A stretch of 64,000 bases of DNA from Sulfitobacter sp. CW3 (GCF_019392245.1 NZ_JAHXRL010000004.1:248001-312000), one strand, 5' to 3'; shown: positions 15,487 through 27,453, counted from the first letter of the stretch. A program made the numbers and translations. The notes: a model not told the origin generated them from the sequence alone.

Positions 15487-17993
15487 CAGGCTGCGCTTTC
15501 TATCGAATAGGGTGTTTTGTTGAAATGATCCCTCAGGTTCGCGCTTTGGCATTCACCTTTCGTGAATGGGATCGGACAACCGTTGCTGGCATCGCTGACG
15601 GCCTTGCCTTGGGCACCTAGGTTAAAGGCGTGAACCGGCAGGCCTGTGGCCAACGCTTCGTGTGTTGTAAAAGAAAACGTCTCTGGCCAGATCGAAGGGA
15701 TAAGCCAGTCTGTAATGCCGTATCGGTCGCAAATATGTTGAAGGTTTTCAATTCGATAGCCGCCATGTATCGGAATGGTGGACGGGATCGGAAATGTGGC
15801 GTCAAAATTTCCGATGATGGCAAGCCCAATATCATTTTGCCCAAGAATCACCGCAAGACCCTGGATAAGCCCCGCACCTTTTTGCAGGCCAATATCACCG
15901 AGCACGCCGATAACCCGCCGATCCCCTGCAGGGCGCGGTTGGATAACGGGGACTTGTTGCAACAATTGATGCGGGTTGATTGAAATTTTGTCTGAGATCG
16001 CAGGATAGGCGGTTTTCAGAATTTCTGCGCTGCTGGACGAGAAAACAATAACGTCTTTTGCGTGGTCTAGCGGGGTGGCCCAGGCCGTTTGCCAGTCTTG
16101 CAGTGACAATTTCGGATCGTCTGATGGCACTAAAGGGTCCGGGGTGTGCTGCACTGTCGGGACGCCGTGGTAGATCCCGGCGTCATCCAGCAGGGTATAG
16201 GACGGCGATATGACAAAATAATCGTGCAGTAGAATTTCGATCGTGTGGCGGCCATTATTGCTGAGCTTGAATAGTGCATCGGGCAGAGATGCAGGGTCAT
16301 GGTCGCCAACGCCGCAGGAATAGACGATGCGGCGGCACGAGATCGGAGCCAACATTTGCAAAACATAATCAAGGCTATTTGTGTGACCGGCTATCGTGCC
16401 ATGGGGGGTAACAAGTTCGATCTGCCAGCGTTGTTTGCCGCCGACCCGCAGTATCACGGCCGACCGCCCTAGGGCGTGATGTTTGCTGGTGATCCGGTTG
16501 GAAAGATACGCATCTGCACCGCCGCCCATACTATGCGCAAGATAGATTGATACCGGATACACATCCTGCGCCCCCAGCCAAGCAAGGCCAAGTGCCAGCC
16601 TCGTTGAACGAAGCGGATCTGACTGAACAAAGCGTTGAACATCATTGTCAAAGTGTGGAAACCTTTGCCCGACTTTCATGTTGTTTTCCGCGATAAGCTT
16701 TTGCTTTTCCTTGCTCCCAAAGCTTTCACCGCCGCGGTGTTCAACAAACAGGTTGCCAGCACTTAGATGCTGGCCGCTCATTGCCTTAACCCGCTGACAC
16801 CAATCAACCTCTTCCCCGTAGCCACGCCCGTATGCGGTGTCGAAACTTGGGTTTTTCGCAAGATATGTGAAATTGATAGCCATGCAGAAACCCACGCCGG
16901 TGGGCGCTTCAATCAATCCGGCCGCTTGGTTTAAGGACGCGGCCGTTCGATCAATTATGTCGCCTTGGCCACTGGTTAATTCTTGGGGCTGGCAGATCAA
17001 AGGGACCGAGAAAACCTCGGCGTTGTTGGACATGGGGGTGACCGTTGCAACGTTTTTGCGCAGCTTAAAGGGCGCAATCAGCCGGGACGCCCAACCCGCA
17101 GGAACCAACGCGTCAGAGTTCAGCAGTATCACTGGATCGGACCACAATAGCGCCTGTTCGAAAGCGCGGTTTACACTGCGGATAAAGCCAAGGTTCTCTT
17201 TATTTTCCAGCAAGATAACCTGATCTGTGTTCGCGGCTTTCCATTGCCTCAGAAACGGAAGCACGCGGCTGTCCGTTGATGCGTCCTCGACCAAGATCAA
17301 ACGCCACGGTAAATCGGTATGGTCCTTAACGCGGGCAAGCGCATCTTGAAGAAGGTCGAAAGCATTGAAAACAGGCATTATAATCGTAATGCTGTCGTCT
17401 GGTTGGAACAGTGGCGGGCTGTCATCCTCGCGAAACAGCGCGGGGTCCAGCTTGAGCGATGTGGGGAGCGTCGTGAGGTGCAGCCCCTGTTTGATCCGCG
17501 CGCGGTATTTCGGATCACGGGTCGCGAGCCAGCCGATTGCCGAGGGTAGCTGACCCAGCATTGCCAGAATAAAGCTGAAGAGAACGCGCAGTTGGATCCA
17601 TCGAATATAGTTCAACGGCAGCGGACGGCTAATCGTGGGTTGGGCAGGATCAGCACCGTGAAGTTCGATGCCAAAGCGGGCGATTTCCGCCAAACCCAAG
17701 GGCCCCAGCGGCACGGAAAAATCAAACCCCAAGTGGGCATCCAGCTTATACGCTTTGGCGACGTCATCCCGCAGAAGGTCGGGCCAGGTGCTGGCTGTGA
17801 TCCCATTCATGTGTAAAACGATCTCGGTCGCGGAAGACCAACCAGCCAGCCGAATATGACCATCGGCCACCGTCACAAGGTCGATCGCGCCAATGATTTG
17901 ACCATCGGCTGCATAGAATGCATGCGGTTTTCCCTGCGCCTTTAGGTGCGCGGTCGCATAGCGGGCAAAAAGAGCGGCGAGCTGTTTATACAA
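15486..17993 (-). CDS. Two-domain glycosyltransferase (GT2 plus GT4-like)
   Basis: 835 residues. Residues 1-185 are unassigned, with a hydrophobic stretch near 129-155. A GT2 domain starts at about 201 (ITIIMPVFNAFDLLQDAL, VEDASTD, LLNSDALVPAGW). After about residue 450 a linker leads to a second domain whose end (GVLGDIGLQKGAGLIQGL, IPSIWPETFSFTTHEALATGLPV) is a GT4-type acceptor/donor site with the Glu of ExE. Two activities in one chain suggest it adds a disaccharide unit to the capsule. TTG at 17993 is the assumed start and is uncertain. First gene of the coupled unit leading to the second sulfotransferase. Confidence 0.85.
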   Translation of the reverse strand: MYKQLAALFARYATAHLKAQGKPHAFYAADGQIIGAIDLVTVADGHIRLAGWSSATEIVLHMNGITASTWPDLLRDDVAKAYKLDAHLGFDFSVPLGPLGLAEIARFGIELHGADPAQPTISRPLPLNYIRWIQLRVLFSFILAMLGQLPSAIGWLATRDPKYRARIKQGLHLTTLPTSLKLDPALFREDDSPPLFQPDDSITIIMPVFNAFDLLQDALARVKDHTDLPWRLILVEDASTDSRVLPFLRQWKAANTDQVILLENKENLGFIRSVNRAFEQALLWSDPVILLNSDALVPAGWASRLIAPFKLRKNVATVTPMSNNAEVFSVPLICQPQELTSGQGDIIDRTAASLNQAAGLIEAPTGVGFCMAINFTYLAKNPSFDTAYGRGYGEEVDWCQRVKAMSGQHLSAGNLFVEHRGGESFGSKEKQKLIAENNMKVGQRFPHFDNDVQRFVQSDPLRSTRLALGLAWLGAQDVYPVSIYLAHSMGGGADAYLSNRITSKHHALGRSAVILRVGGKQRWQIELVTPHGTIAGHTNSLDYVLQMLAPISCRRIVYSCGVGDHDPASLPDALFKLSNNGRHTIEILLHDYFVISPSYTLLDDAGIYHGVPTVQHTPDPLVPSDDPKLSLQDWQTAWATPLDHAKDVIVFSSSSAEILKTAYPAISDKISINPHQLLQQVPVIQPRPAGDRRVIGVLGDIGLQKGAGLIQGLAVILGQNDIGLAIIGNFDATFPIPSTIPIHGGYRIENLQHICDRYGITDWLIPSIWPETFSFTTHEALATGLPVHAFNLGAQGKAVSDASNGCPIPFTKGECQSANLRDHFNKTPYSIESAA

Positions 17994-18038
17994 AATCAGT
18001 CTTTTCGATTCTAAGTTCTTTAGATTGGATTTCAGATC

Positions 18039-18052
18039 AGCACGCGCGTGCT
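18039..18052. repeat. Perfect palindrome in a divergent promoter gap
   Basis: AGCACGCGCGTGCT is a perfect 14-base palindrome between the two-domain glycosyltransferase and the acyltransferase gene. It may be a regulator site; nothing else supports this. Confidence 0.25.
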
Positions 18053-18127
18053 TAAGGGGAGGTTAAAAGTGCAACTAGCGGCCGTTTTAGGAAGAGCAGG
18101 AGCCTCAGTTCGGCGCATCGCACTGCC

Positions 18128-18775
18128 ATGAATGCGCCAAAGATTACCGACAGTGGTTTGAATAATCAGGTTGATATCGATGCGTCGGTAAAGCTGGACG
18201 ACGGGTTTCAGATCCACATCAAGGGCCGCGATAATCACCTTGCTATCGGGGCAAATACGGTTCTTGGCAGCGGAATGATTGAGCTGAGAAACAACGCGTG
18301 TTCAGTAAAGATCGGGGAGAATTGTTTTCTAAACGGCAGCTTTCGGTGTCGCGCCGGAGACAGCCATATCCGGATAGGCGACAAAACCACCATGATGATG
18401 GCGCATATATCGCTGCATGAGGCCGGTTATATTACGCTTGGGGACGACTGTATGTTGTCCGGTGATATCACCATGGATGTCAGTGATATGCATTCAATCT
18501 TGGATGTTGAAACCGGCATACGGCTAAACCCGCCACGTGATATTTTGATTGGTGATCACGTGTGGTTGGCGCAGGGCGTGCGGATCATGAAGGGCGCGCA
18601 GATCGGACAAGACTGCATTATCGGAAGCCGCGCTATGGTGTGTGGCGCGATCCCGGCAAACTCGCTTGCCGTGGGCATGCCCGCACGCGTGATGCGCAGC
18701 GGCGTCACTTGGGACCGCAGGCGTTTACCCTTGTCGCCAGCTGCCGCAGGTGCCCCCGCCGAAGAGCCGCTTTGA
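18128..18775 (+). CDS. Left-handed beta-helix acyltransferase
   Basis: 215 residues built of hexapeptide repeats (IGANTVLGSG, IGENCFLNG, IGDKTTMMM, ILIGDHVWLAQGVRIMKGAQIGQDCIIGSRAMV) and ending with PANSLAVGMPARVMR, the usual close of sugar O-acyltransferases of the WbbJ/CysE group. Residues after about 195 form an Ala/Pro-rich tail. The ribosome site before the ATG at 18128 is weak. It stands divergent to the glycosyltransferase and convergent to gyrB. Likely decorates the same polysaccharide. Confidence 0.82.
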   Translation: MNAPKITDSGLNNQVDIDASVKLDDGFQIHIKGRDNHLAIGANTVLGSGMIELRNNACSVKIGENCFLNGSFRCRAGDSHIRIGDKTTMMMAHISLHEAGYITLGDDCMLSGDITMDVSDMHSILDVETGIRLNPPRDILIGDHVWLAQGVRIMKGAQIGQDCIIGSRAMVCGAIPANSLAVGMPARVMRSGVTWDRRRLPLSPAAAGAPAEEPL

Positions 18776-18846
18776 CAGCTATCCGGCGAGGGTGTTGTGA
18801 TAAACGTGCAAGGAAACACGCAATTATACGCTCAGTGGCTGAACGC

Positions 18847-21339
<2,493 letters not shown>

Positions 21340-21344
<5 letters not shown>

Positions 21345-21960
21345 GGAAAGGGATCACAAGGCCCACCAAAATAAGCAGAGTGCCAGCCACAATATTGATG
21401 CGTTTCAGGGTCGCCGGATTGGTCATGAAGGTGCGCATTTTGCCGACAAATCCGGCAATGGCGAGGTTGCCAATCAGCGGTATTGCGACGGAGACTAGGA
21501 TAATCGCGGCGACGTCCGGCCAAGTGATCACGCGCAGGTCGAAAAAGCCGGGCAAGACACCCATGTAGAATAGAACCGCCTTGGGATTGCCCAGGATTGC
21601 CAGCAACCCGGCGGCAAAACCTGACCAGGCACCGGGTTTTGTCAGGCGGCTGTCGCGGTCGATTTTGTCACCCGCATGGCGTATCAGCAAACCGCCCATG
21701 ACAATGAAAACACCGCAGGCGATCCAGCGCATGCCAAGCATGAAAACATCAAAGACGGAAAGAATCCAGCTGATGCCCAGCACCGCGACCAAGGGCCAAA
21801 CCATGTCGCCGACCGACACACCCAAGGCAAGTGGCCACGCTGATTTGAATCCGCCCGACAATGCGCGCGCCATGATCGCCAGCCAGACCGGGCCGGGTGT
21901 CAGGAACAGGATGACCAAAGCACCACAATAAAGCAGCAGATCAGGCAAGGCGATTGTCAT
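21340..21960 (-). CDS. LysE family translocator
   Basis: 206 residues, about six transmembrane helices, of the LysE/RhtB amino-acid exporter superfamily. LFLTPGPVWLAIMARALSGGFKSAWPLALGVSVGD is the family signature near the N-terminus, and the internal GNPKAVLFYMGVLPGFFD is the conserved second motif. It would expel an amino acid or derivative across the inner membrane. Its ATG overlaps the recF stop by four bases, so it is translated with recF; this replaces the usual direct recF-gyrB arrangement. Substrate unknown. Confidence 0.9.
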
Positions 21961-23054
21961 GGCAGCATCCTAACTTCTGAAATACCATTGGTTTCAGTCA
22001 CTTCAAGGGTTTGCGCCCGGTTACCCAGCGTGTCAAATAATTCGACGCCGGTACCGGTCATCCACGCCTGCGCACCAAGGGCCGCGATTTCATCATACAG
22101 CGCCGCGCGGCGGCTCGCGTCCAGATGGGCGGCGACCTCGTCGAGCAAAAGCAAGGGCGGGGCACCAAAGTCAGCCGCCAGCGCGCGGGCATTCGCAAGG
22201 ATCAGCGACACAAGCAACGCCTTTTGTTCGCCTGTGGAACAGTCACGTGCGGGCACGTCTTTGGCGGCATACACGCCCTCAAGATCTGCACGGTGCGGGC
22301 CGATTAACGTACGCCCCGCCGACAGATCGCGCATCCGGTTATCGGCCAGTGCTGCACGTAGGTCGGCTGCGGATGTGGGCATGTCGCACACAAGCGTTAG
22401 CGCGGCGGTTGGGAATGCCGTTTCGGCCTGACTTTGTGCTTCGGTAATGGCCTCGAGTGCGGCCAGTCGATTGGCGTGGATCGCGGCCCCGGCTTCGGCA
22501 AGTTGCTGTTCGAGCGCGATGTACCAAGACGGTTCGCGCACCATATCCTTGAGCAGACGATTGCGTTCGCGCATGGCCTTTTCATAGGCGAGGGACTGTT
22601 CCGCATGATCTGGCAGGAAACTGAGGGTCATCCGGTCTAGAAAACGGCGGCGGCCATCTGCCCCTTCGATCCACAACCGGTCCATTGAGGGGATCAGCCA
22701 CAGCACGCGTGCGATACGACCAAGCCCGGTTTGCGGGGTGGCTTTGCCGTCAATGCGGACTTGCCGTGCGGCACCGTTCTCCGACCAAACCTCGATCTCG
22801 TGAACCTGACCTAGCGAATGCACGATTCCGGTCAGCTTCCAGCCAAGAGCCTCTGGCCGGCGCGTCATGTCTAGGGCGCTGGCACGACGCAGGCCACGCC
22901 CGGGCGACAGAAGGGAGACAGCCTCGAGGATGTTGGTTTTACCCGCACCATTGGGCCCGTGTATCGCAACGGAGCGCGTATCAGTTTCGATCACAGCCCG
23001 CTTATGGGACCTGAAATGTGACAGCGTCAGATTTGAGATATAAAGCTGTGTCAT
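21957..23054 (-). CDS. recF: DNA replication and repair protein RecF
   Basis: 365 residues. SMC-like ATPase that loads RecA at gapped DNA. Walker A GPNGAGKT lies at 33-40, the ABC signature-like STGEQKALLVSLILANA near 280, and Walker B LLLLDEVAAHLD near 310. N-terminal LYISNLTLSHFRSH is typical. It lies between dnaN and the LysE gene on the same strand, with two strong hairpins in the gap after dnaN, so its expression may be reduced relative to dnaN. Confidence 0.97.
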   Translation of the reverse strand: MTQLYISNLTLSHFRSHKRAVIETDTRSVAIHGPNGAGKTNILEAVSLLSPGRGLRRASALDMTRRPEALGWKLTGIVHSLGQVHEIEVWSENGAARQVRIDGKATPQTGLGRIARVLWLIPSMDRLWIEGADGRRRFLDRMTLSFLPDHAEQSLAYEKAMRERNRLLKDMVREPSWYIALEQQLAEAGAAIHANRLAALEAITEAQSQAETAFPTAALTLVCDMPTSAADLRAALADNRMRDLSAGRTLIGPHRADLEGVYAAKDVPARDCSTGEQKALLVSLILANARALAADFGAPPLLLLDEVAAHLDASRRAALYDEIAALGAQAWMTGTGVELFDTLGNRAQTLEVTETNGISEVRMLP

Positions 23055-23063
23055 CGTTCAGTG

Positions 23064-23110
23064 CCGTTTTCTGTCAAAGAAAACGGACCGGAATTTTTCA
23101 AAAATTCCGG
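23064..23110 (-). terminator. Tandem stem-loops between dnaN and recF
   Basis: Stem 1 pairs CCGTTTTCT with AGAAAACGG (23064-23086, loop GTCAA). Stem 2 pairs CCGGAATTTTT with AAAAATTCCGG (23088-23110). Both are perfect. On the minus transcript they lie directly after the dnaN stop. The A/T-rich inner arms resemble terminators used after Rhodobacterales genes. Confidence 0.6.
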
Positions 23111-23114
23111 CGCG

Positions 23115-24233
23115 TTATACACGCATCGGCATAACGACATAGACGGCAGACATATCGTTGCCTTCGCGCATCAACGTCGGATCACCGGATGAGTTGAACA
23201 GGAATACAGCGTTCTCGCGGTCTACCTGGCTTGCGATCTCAAGCAGGTATTTCGCGTTGAAACCGATTTCTAGCCGCTCGTCTGCATAGGCCACCACCAG
23301 TTCTTCTTCGGCGGCACCGCTGTCAGGTGCGTTTACCGACAGAACCAGACGGTCTTCGTCCAGTTGCAGCTTGACGGCACGGGACCGCTCGGAGCTAACC
23401 GTTGCAACACGGTCAACGGCGCGGGCGAAATCGCTGGCGTCGACTTCCATTTTGCGGGTGTTTCCCTGCGGGATAACGCGCGTGTAATCGGGGAACGTAC
23501 CGTCGATCACTTTGGAGGTTAGCGTGATATCGGGTGTCGCAAAGCGGATCTTGGTCTCGGATACCGATACTGCGATTTCCATCTCGTCGTCATCCAGCAG
23601 CTTGCGCAATTCGCCGACGGTTTTGCGCGGTACGATCACGCCGGGCATTTCAGCCGCGCCATCGGGCATCGGTGCATCAATACGGGCCAGCCGGTGACCA
23701 TCGGTGGCGACGCAGCGCAAAACCTTGCTGCCTTCGCTTTCCGAAATGTGCATGTAGACGCCGTTCAGGTAATACCGCGTTTCTTCGGTCGAGATGGCGA
23801 ATTTCGATTTATCGAACAGGCGGCGCAGCACGGGGGCGGGGGCCTTGAAGTTCGATTGGTATTCGGATGTTGCCATCACCGGGAAATCTTCGCGGGGCAA
23901 TGTCGCAAGCGAGAAGTTCGAGCGGCCCGCCTCGACCGTCAGGCGACCGGCGGCGCTGTCGGACGTCAACGTGATCAGCGCACCATCCGGCAGTTTGCGC
24001 ACAATCTCGTGCAAGGTTGTGGCGGAAACGGTTGTGGCACCTGCGCGCTCGACCTGAGCGGGGGCCTTGTCCACGACTTCGATGTCCAGATCGGTGGCGC
24101 GGAACGAGGCATCGCTGCCTTCCGCTTCGATCAGTACGTTGGCAAGGATCGGAATGGTATTCCGGCGCTCGACCACTGATTGGGCCTGTGACACAGCTTT
24201 AAGCAGCGCGGCGCGTTCGATGCTGAATTTCAT
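23115..24233 (-). CDS. dnaN: DNA polymerase III sliding clamp, beta subunit
   Basis: 372 residues forming the three-domain ring subunit. N-terminal MKFSIERAALLKAVSQAQSV and RRNTIPILANVLIEA, the middle TDGHRLARID, and the C-terminal end YVVMPMRV are all standard. Start at 24233 follows GGAG; the longer open frame is not family-like. Downstream of dnaA, separated by 134 bases that include a bulged hairpin. Confidence 0.98.
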   Translation of the reverse strand: MKFSIERAALLKAVSQAQSVVERRNTIPILANVLIEAEGSDASFRATDLDIEVVDKAPAQVERAGATTVSATTLHEIVRKLPDGALITLTSDSAAGRLTVEAGRSNFSLATLPREDFPVMATSEYQSNFKAPAPVLRRLFDKSKFAISTEETRYYLNGVYMHISESEGSKVLRCVATDGHRLARIDAPMPDGAAEMPGVIVPRKTVGELRKLLDDDEMEIAVSVSETKIRFATPDITLTSKVIDGTFPDYTRVIPQGNTRKMEVDASDFARAVDRVATVSSERSRAVKLQLDEDRLVLSVNAPDSGAAEEELVVAYADERLEIGFNAKYLLEIASQVDRENAVFLFNSSGDPTLMREGNDMSAVYVVMPMRV

Positions 24234-24311
24234 ATCCATCTCCATTCCGGCAGTCCGGGAGGGCAAATTACCCGATACCAATGTATTCACAAGGGTTTTA
24301 TTGACTTTTCA

Positions 24312-24344
24312 GCGCGAAACAAAGGCCCGTCAAGGCCTTCGCGC
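24312..24344. terminator. Bulged hairpin between dnaA and dnaN
   Basis: GCGCGAA pairs with TTCGCGC and inner GGCC with GGCC, with a five-base bulge and a six-base loop. It lies 24 bases after the dnaA stop; no clear U-tract. Could attenuate read-through into dnaN. Confidence 0.4.
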
Positions 24345-24367
24345 GTGTTCTGCCAAGGATATAGGGT

Positions 24368-25726
24368 TTACGCCTCCAAAGCGCGGCGCAGCAATTCCAG
24401 ATCTTCAGCGATTTGACCGTCACTTTGCTTAAGCTCTTCTATGCGTTTTACGCCGTGCATGACGGTCGTGTGATCGCGTCCACCAAAGCGACGGCCAATT
24501 TCTGGCAATGACCGGCTGGTCAGCTTTTTCGACAGATACATCGCCACCTGACGGGGGCGGGCATAGCTGCGCAGACGTTTTGGGCCGACCATATCGCTCA
24601 GGCGGATATTGTAATGATCGGAAACCTTGCGCTGGATTTCTTCAATGCTGATTTTACGCTCCGAGGCGCGCAGAACATCGGCCAGACAATCTTGGGTCAG
24701 GTCCATGTTGATTTCGCGGCCCACAAGCGACGCAAAAGCAAACAGGCGGGTCAGTGCGCCCTCAAGGACACGCACGTTTGTCGTGATCCGGTGGGCAAGA
24801 AACTCAAGAACGCCGGCTTCGACCTCTAGGCCGGGGTAGTTCTTTTGCTGGTTTTCTACCTTGCTTTGCAGAATGCCCAAGCGCAGCTCATAGTCGGTGG
24901 GGTGCAGATCGACGACCAGACCGCATTGCAGACGCGATTTCACGCGGTCTTCTAGATCCTTAATCTCGCCGGGGGCGCGATCGGCGGAAATGATGATCTG
25001 TTTGTTCTGATCAACCAGCGCGTTGAAGGTGTGAAAGAACTCTTCCTGAGTGCTGTCTTTGCCTGCGATGAACTGAACGTCATCCACCATCAAAACGTCA
25101 ACGGATCGGAAAATTTCCTTGAAATCCATCATCTTACGATCCCGCAAGGCTTGGACAAAGCGGTACATGAACTGTTCCGCTGACAGATAAAGCACGTTCA
25201 GTTCTGGTTTGCGGATGCTCAATTCCTGAGCGATCGCGTGCATCAGGTGTGTTTTACCCAGACCAACGCCACCGTACAAAAACAGCGGGTTGAATGTGAC
25301 GGGGCCACCTTCGGCGACACGGCGCGCGGCGGCATGTGCCAGTTCGTTCGGTTTGCCGACCACAAAGTTGTCAAAGCTAAAGCGGGCATCCAGCGGGGCA
25401 GTATTCAAGGTGTTGTTATTGGCAGCCTGCACGGGCGCGGGCCTGACGGCTGGTTTCGCAGCCTCGGGCGCGGCTGGTTTTTCGCAATTCCCCACGGCAA
25501 ATTTCAGACGTGTGATTCCGTCTTCTTCGTTCTGCATTTCGTGCAAAATAAGATCAGCAAAATTCTGGCTGACGTAGTTGCCGAAAAAATTTGTAGGGAC
25601 GAACAGCGTGCTTACGCCGTCATCCGTGGCACCCAAAGAAAGCGGGTCGATCCAAGTTGTAAAGTTGTTCTGTCCTACCGTCTTTAACAGGCGGTTTCTG
25701 ATTTTTGCCCACTGCTCTTGCGTCAT
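24368..25726 (-). CDS. dnaA: Chromosomal replication initiator DnaA
   Basis: 452 residues. Domain I is residues 1-80 (EQWAKIRNRLLKTVGQNNFTTWIDPL), a low-complexity linker with Ala/Pro at 85-110, the AAA+ domain with Walker A GGVGLGKT (152-159) and Walker B VDVLMVDDVQFI, and domain IV with the DnaA-box recognition signature GRDHTTVMHGVKRI. It opens the origin and loads helicase. The ATG at 25726 has only a weak ribosome site. Upstream lies a 519-base gap toward rpsT. Confidence 0.98.
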   Translation of the reverse strand: MTQEQWAKIRNRLLKTVGQNNFTTWIDPLSLGATDDGVSTLFVPTNFFGNYVSQNFADLILHEMQNEEDGITRLKFAVGNCEKPAAPEAAKPAVRPAPVQAANNNTLNTAPLDARFSFDNFVVGKPNELAHAAARRVAEGGPVTFNPLFLYGGVGLGKTHLMHAIAQELSIRKPELNVLYLSAEQFMYRFVQALRDRKMMDFKEIFRSVDVLMVDDVQFIAGKDSTQEEFFHTFNALVDQNKQIIISADRAPGEIKDLEDRVKSRLQCGLVVDLHPTDYELRLGILQSKVENQQKNYPGLEVEAGVLEFLAHRITTNVRVLEGALTRLFAFASLVGREINMDLTQDCLADVLRASERKISIEEIQRKVSDHYNIRLSDMVGPKRLRSYARPRQVAMYLSKKLTSRSLPEIGRRFGGRDHTTVMHGVKRIEELKQSDGQIAEDLELLRRALEA

Positions 25727-26182
25727 TTACCCAACTGTCCCAATCGTCAGCGACCACCGGAAGGCTGACCGCACGTATTACTCTTGTCAGAAGGCAGCAG
25801 ACCGCTATCCCGGTCCCATCAGAAAACCGGCCAAACGTCCTTCGGACAAATATTACAAGGTTCATTTCGACATGGATGCCTGTTCAAAAAAACAAGCATT
25901 GCTGTCGAACGCACCGTTCGAAGTATCAAAGACAGGGCAAATGTGCGGTGAGCAGCATCTGCAAAGTTTTTGGGGGCCCCTAGCAAGGCCGTCCAAAATA
26001 TCCCCGTTTGAACCACTGCATCCTAGCAAATGCAAAGGTCCGTTCGGGCCTATCCCCCCATGCGAAGTGAATCGCGCTCAACACTTCTAGCAATGTAAAA
26101 GGCGTTCATTCAACACATCTTCAAACTTGACTCAGTGATTGGTCGAAAAGAATCTCTTTCCCGTAATGCGTGTCGCTAGAAC
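25727..26182. other. dnaA-rpsT intergenic region (dnaA leader/promoter)
   Basis: About 455 bases without a supportable gene. It must hold the dnaA promoter. I see one small hairpin (CGAACG-CAC-CGTTCG, 25906-25920) and two GANTC methylation words near 26130 and 26150, but no consensus DnaA box (TTATCCACA), so I do not call it an origin. Confidence 0.5.
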
Positions 26183-26212
26183 AAAAAAAAGGCACCGCAA
26201 AGCGATGCCTTA
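26183..26212 (-). terminator. Rho-independent terminator of rpsT
   Basis: On the minus strand AAGGCATCGC pairs with GCGGTGCCTT around a TTT loop, one mismatch, followed by a run of eight T. A textbook intrinsic terminator about 34 bases after the rpsT stop. Confidence 0.9.
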
Positions 26213-26245
26213 TTCTTTCAACAACTTAGCTGAAAGTTTTGTGAT

Positions 26246-26509
26246 TTAGCCCAGTGCTTTGACGCGCGAGGCAAGGCGCGACATTTTCCGCGAGGCTGTG
26301 TTTTTGTGGAACACACCTTTTGTAACGCCGCGCATCAATTCTGGCTGAGCTGCGCGAAGTGCCGCTACGGAAGCTTCCTTGTCGCCGGATTCGATAGCTT
26401 CTTCAACTTTGCGCAGGAACGTGCGGATGCGCGAACGACGTGCTTTGTTGATTTGGAAACGTGCTTCGTTTTGACGAGCGCGTTTTTTTGCCTGTGGTGT
26501 ATTTGCCAT
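26246..26509 (-). CDS. rpsT: 30S ribosomal protein S20
   Basis: 87 residues, highly basic and Ala-rich: [16 protein letters not shown] at the start and [18 protein letters not shown] at the end are universal S20 features. It binds 16S rRNA early in 30S assembly. Start at 26509 is used, as MANT is the conserved opening; an upstream in-frame start adds only three residues. Monocistronic, with its own strong terminator, between dnaA and the enoyl-CoA hydratase gene. Confidence 0.98.
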   Translation of the reverse strand: MANTPQAKKRARQNEARFQINKARRSRIRTFLRKVEEAIESGDKEASVAALRAAQPELMRGVTKGVFHKNTASRKMSRLASRVKALG

Positions 26510-26648
26510 GAGGATCATCCTTCATCTTGGTCTGTTCAAATTGCGAATACGCGACACAAACCCAAAGACCGGAGCCATTATCCGATAAGGTGATTCTAGC
26601 CAGAGCGGGCTGCACGCGCATGTATAAGGTGGCCTATAGTCGAACAAT

Positions 26649-26667
26649 GCGGGCTTTGCAAACCCGC
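26649..26667 (-). terminator. Hairpin after the enoyl-CoA hydratase gene
   Basis: GCGGG and CCCGC flank CTTTGCAAA, ten bases past the stop of the enoyl-CoA hydratase. The following sequence on the minus strand (ATTGTTCG) is only mildly T-rich. Confidence 0.45.
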
Positions 26668-26676
26668 AAGGTGTTT

Positions 26677-27453
26677 TTACTTGTCGCGGAATTGCGCCTC
26701 GCGCTTTTCAAGGAAGGCGGACATGCCTTCTTTTTGATCTTCGGTGGCGAAAAGCGAATGGAAAACACGGCGTTCAAACAGCAGGCCTTCGCGCAGCGGT
26801 ACTTCGAATGCGCGGTTTACCGATTCTTTGACAACCATGGTCGAGATCATTGATTTCTCGGCGATCTTGGCCGCGGCAGCCAAGGCTTCTTCCATCAGCT
26901 TTTTAACGGGTACGACCCGCGAAACCAGTCCTGCGCGCTCTGCCTCGGCGGCGTCCATAAAGCGGCCCGTCAGGTTCATATCCATTGCTTTGGATTTACC
27001 GATCGCGCGGGTCAGACGCTGGGTGCCACCGATACCGGCGACAACGCCCAGGTTAATCTCGGGCTGGCCGAATTTGGCGCTCTCAGAGCAGATGATAAAG
27101 TCGCACATCATCGCCAGCTCGCAGCCGCCACCAAGGGCATAACCCGAAACGGCCGCAATAATCGGCTTGCGCACGCGCAGGATCTGATCTGTTTCCGGCG
27201 TAAAAAGGTCATTGGTAAAGACGTCGACAAAGCTTTTGTCGCGCATCATCGCAATATCGGCACCGGCGGCGAATGCTTTCTCGGATCCTGTGATGACGAT
27301 GCAGCGAACTTTTTCGTTTTCCTGCGCGGCCGTCAGCGCATCAGCAAGCTCTTTCATGAGCACGTCGTTCAAGGCATTCATTGCGTCCGGTCGGTTCAAC
27401 GTAACCAATGCTACGTGATTATCTACATCGACCGTGATCGTTTCATAAGCCAT
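26677..27453 (-). CDS. Enoyl-CoA hydratase (crotonase), short-chain type
   Basis: 258 residues. A canonical crotonase: [11 protein letters not shown] (first oxyanion-hole strand), [18 protein letters not shown], and the two catalytic glutamates in CELAMMCDF and [20 protein letters not shown]. It hydrates trans-2-enoyl-CoA to 3-hydroxyacyl-CoA in fatty-acid oxidation or butyrate metabolism. ATG 27453 is preferred to the TTG immediately before it. It follows mutM on the same strand by 65 bases, an arrangement I recall as common in Rhodobacterales. Confidence 0.95.
   Translation of the reverse strand: MAYETITVDVDNHVALVTLNRPDAMNALNDVLMKELADALTAAQENEKVRCIVITGSEKAFAAGADIAMMRDKSFVDVFTNDLFTPETDQILRVRKPIIAAVSGYALGGGCELAMMCDFIICSESAKFGQPEINLGVVAGIGGTQRLTRAIGKSKAMDMNLTGRFMDAAEAERAGLVSRVVPVKKLMEEALAAAAKIAEKSMISTMVVKESVNRAFEVPLREGLLFERRVFHSLFATEDQKEGMSAFLEKREAQFRDK

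Noticed and set aside
25727-26182. Replication origin between dnaA and rpsT
   Set aside because: The location is tempting, but I found no TTATCCACA-type boxes or AT-rich repeats. GC skew would decide and cannot be computed here.
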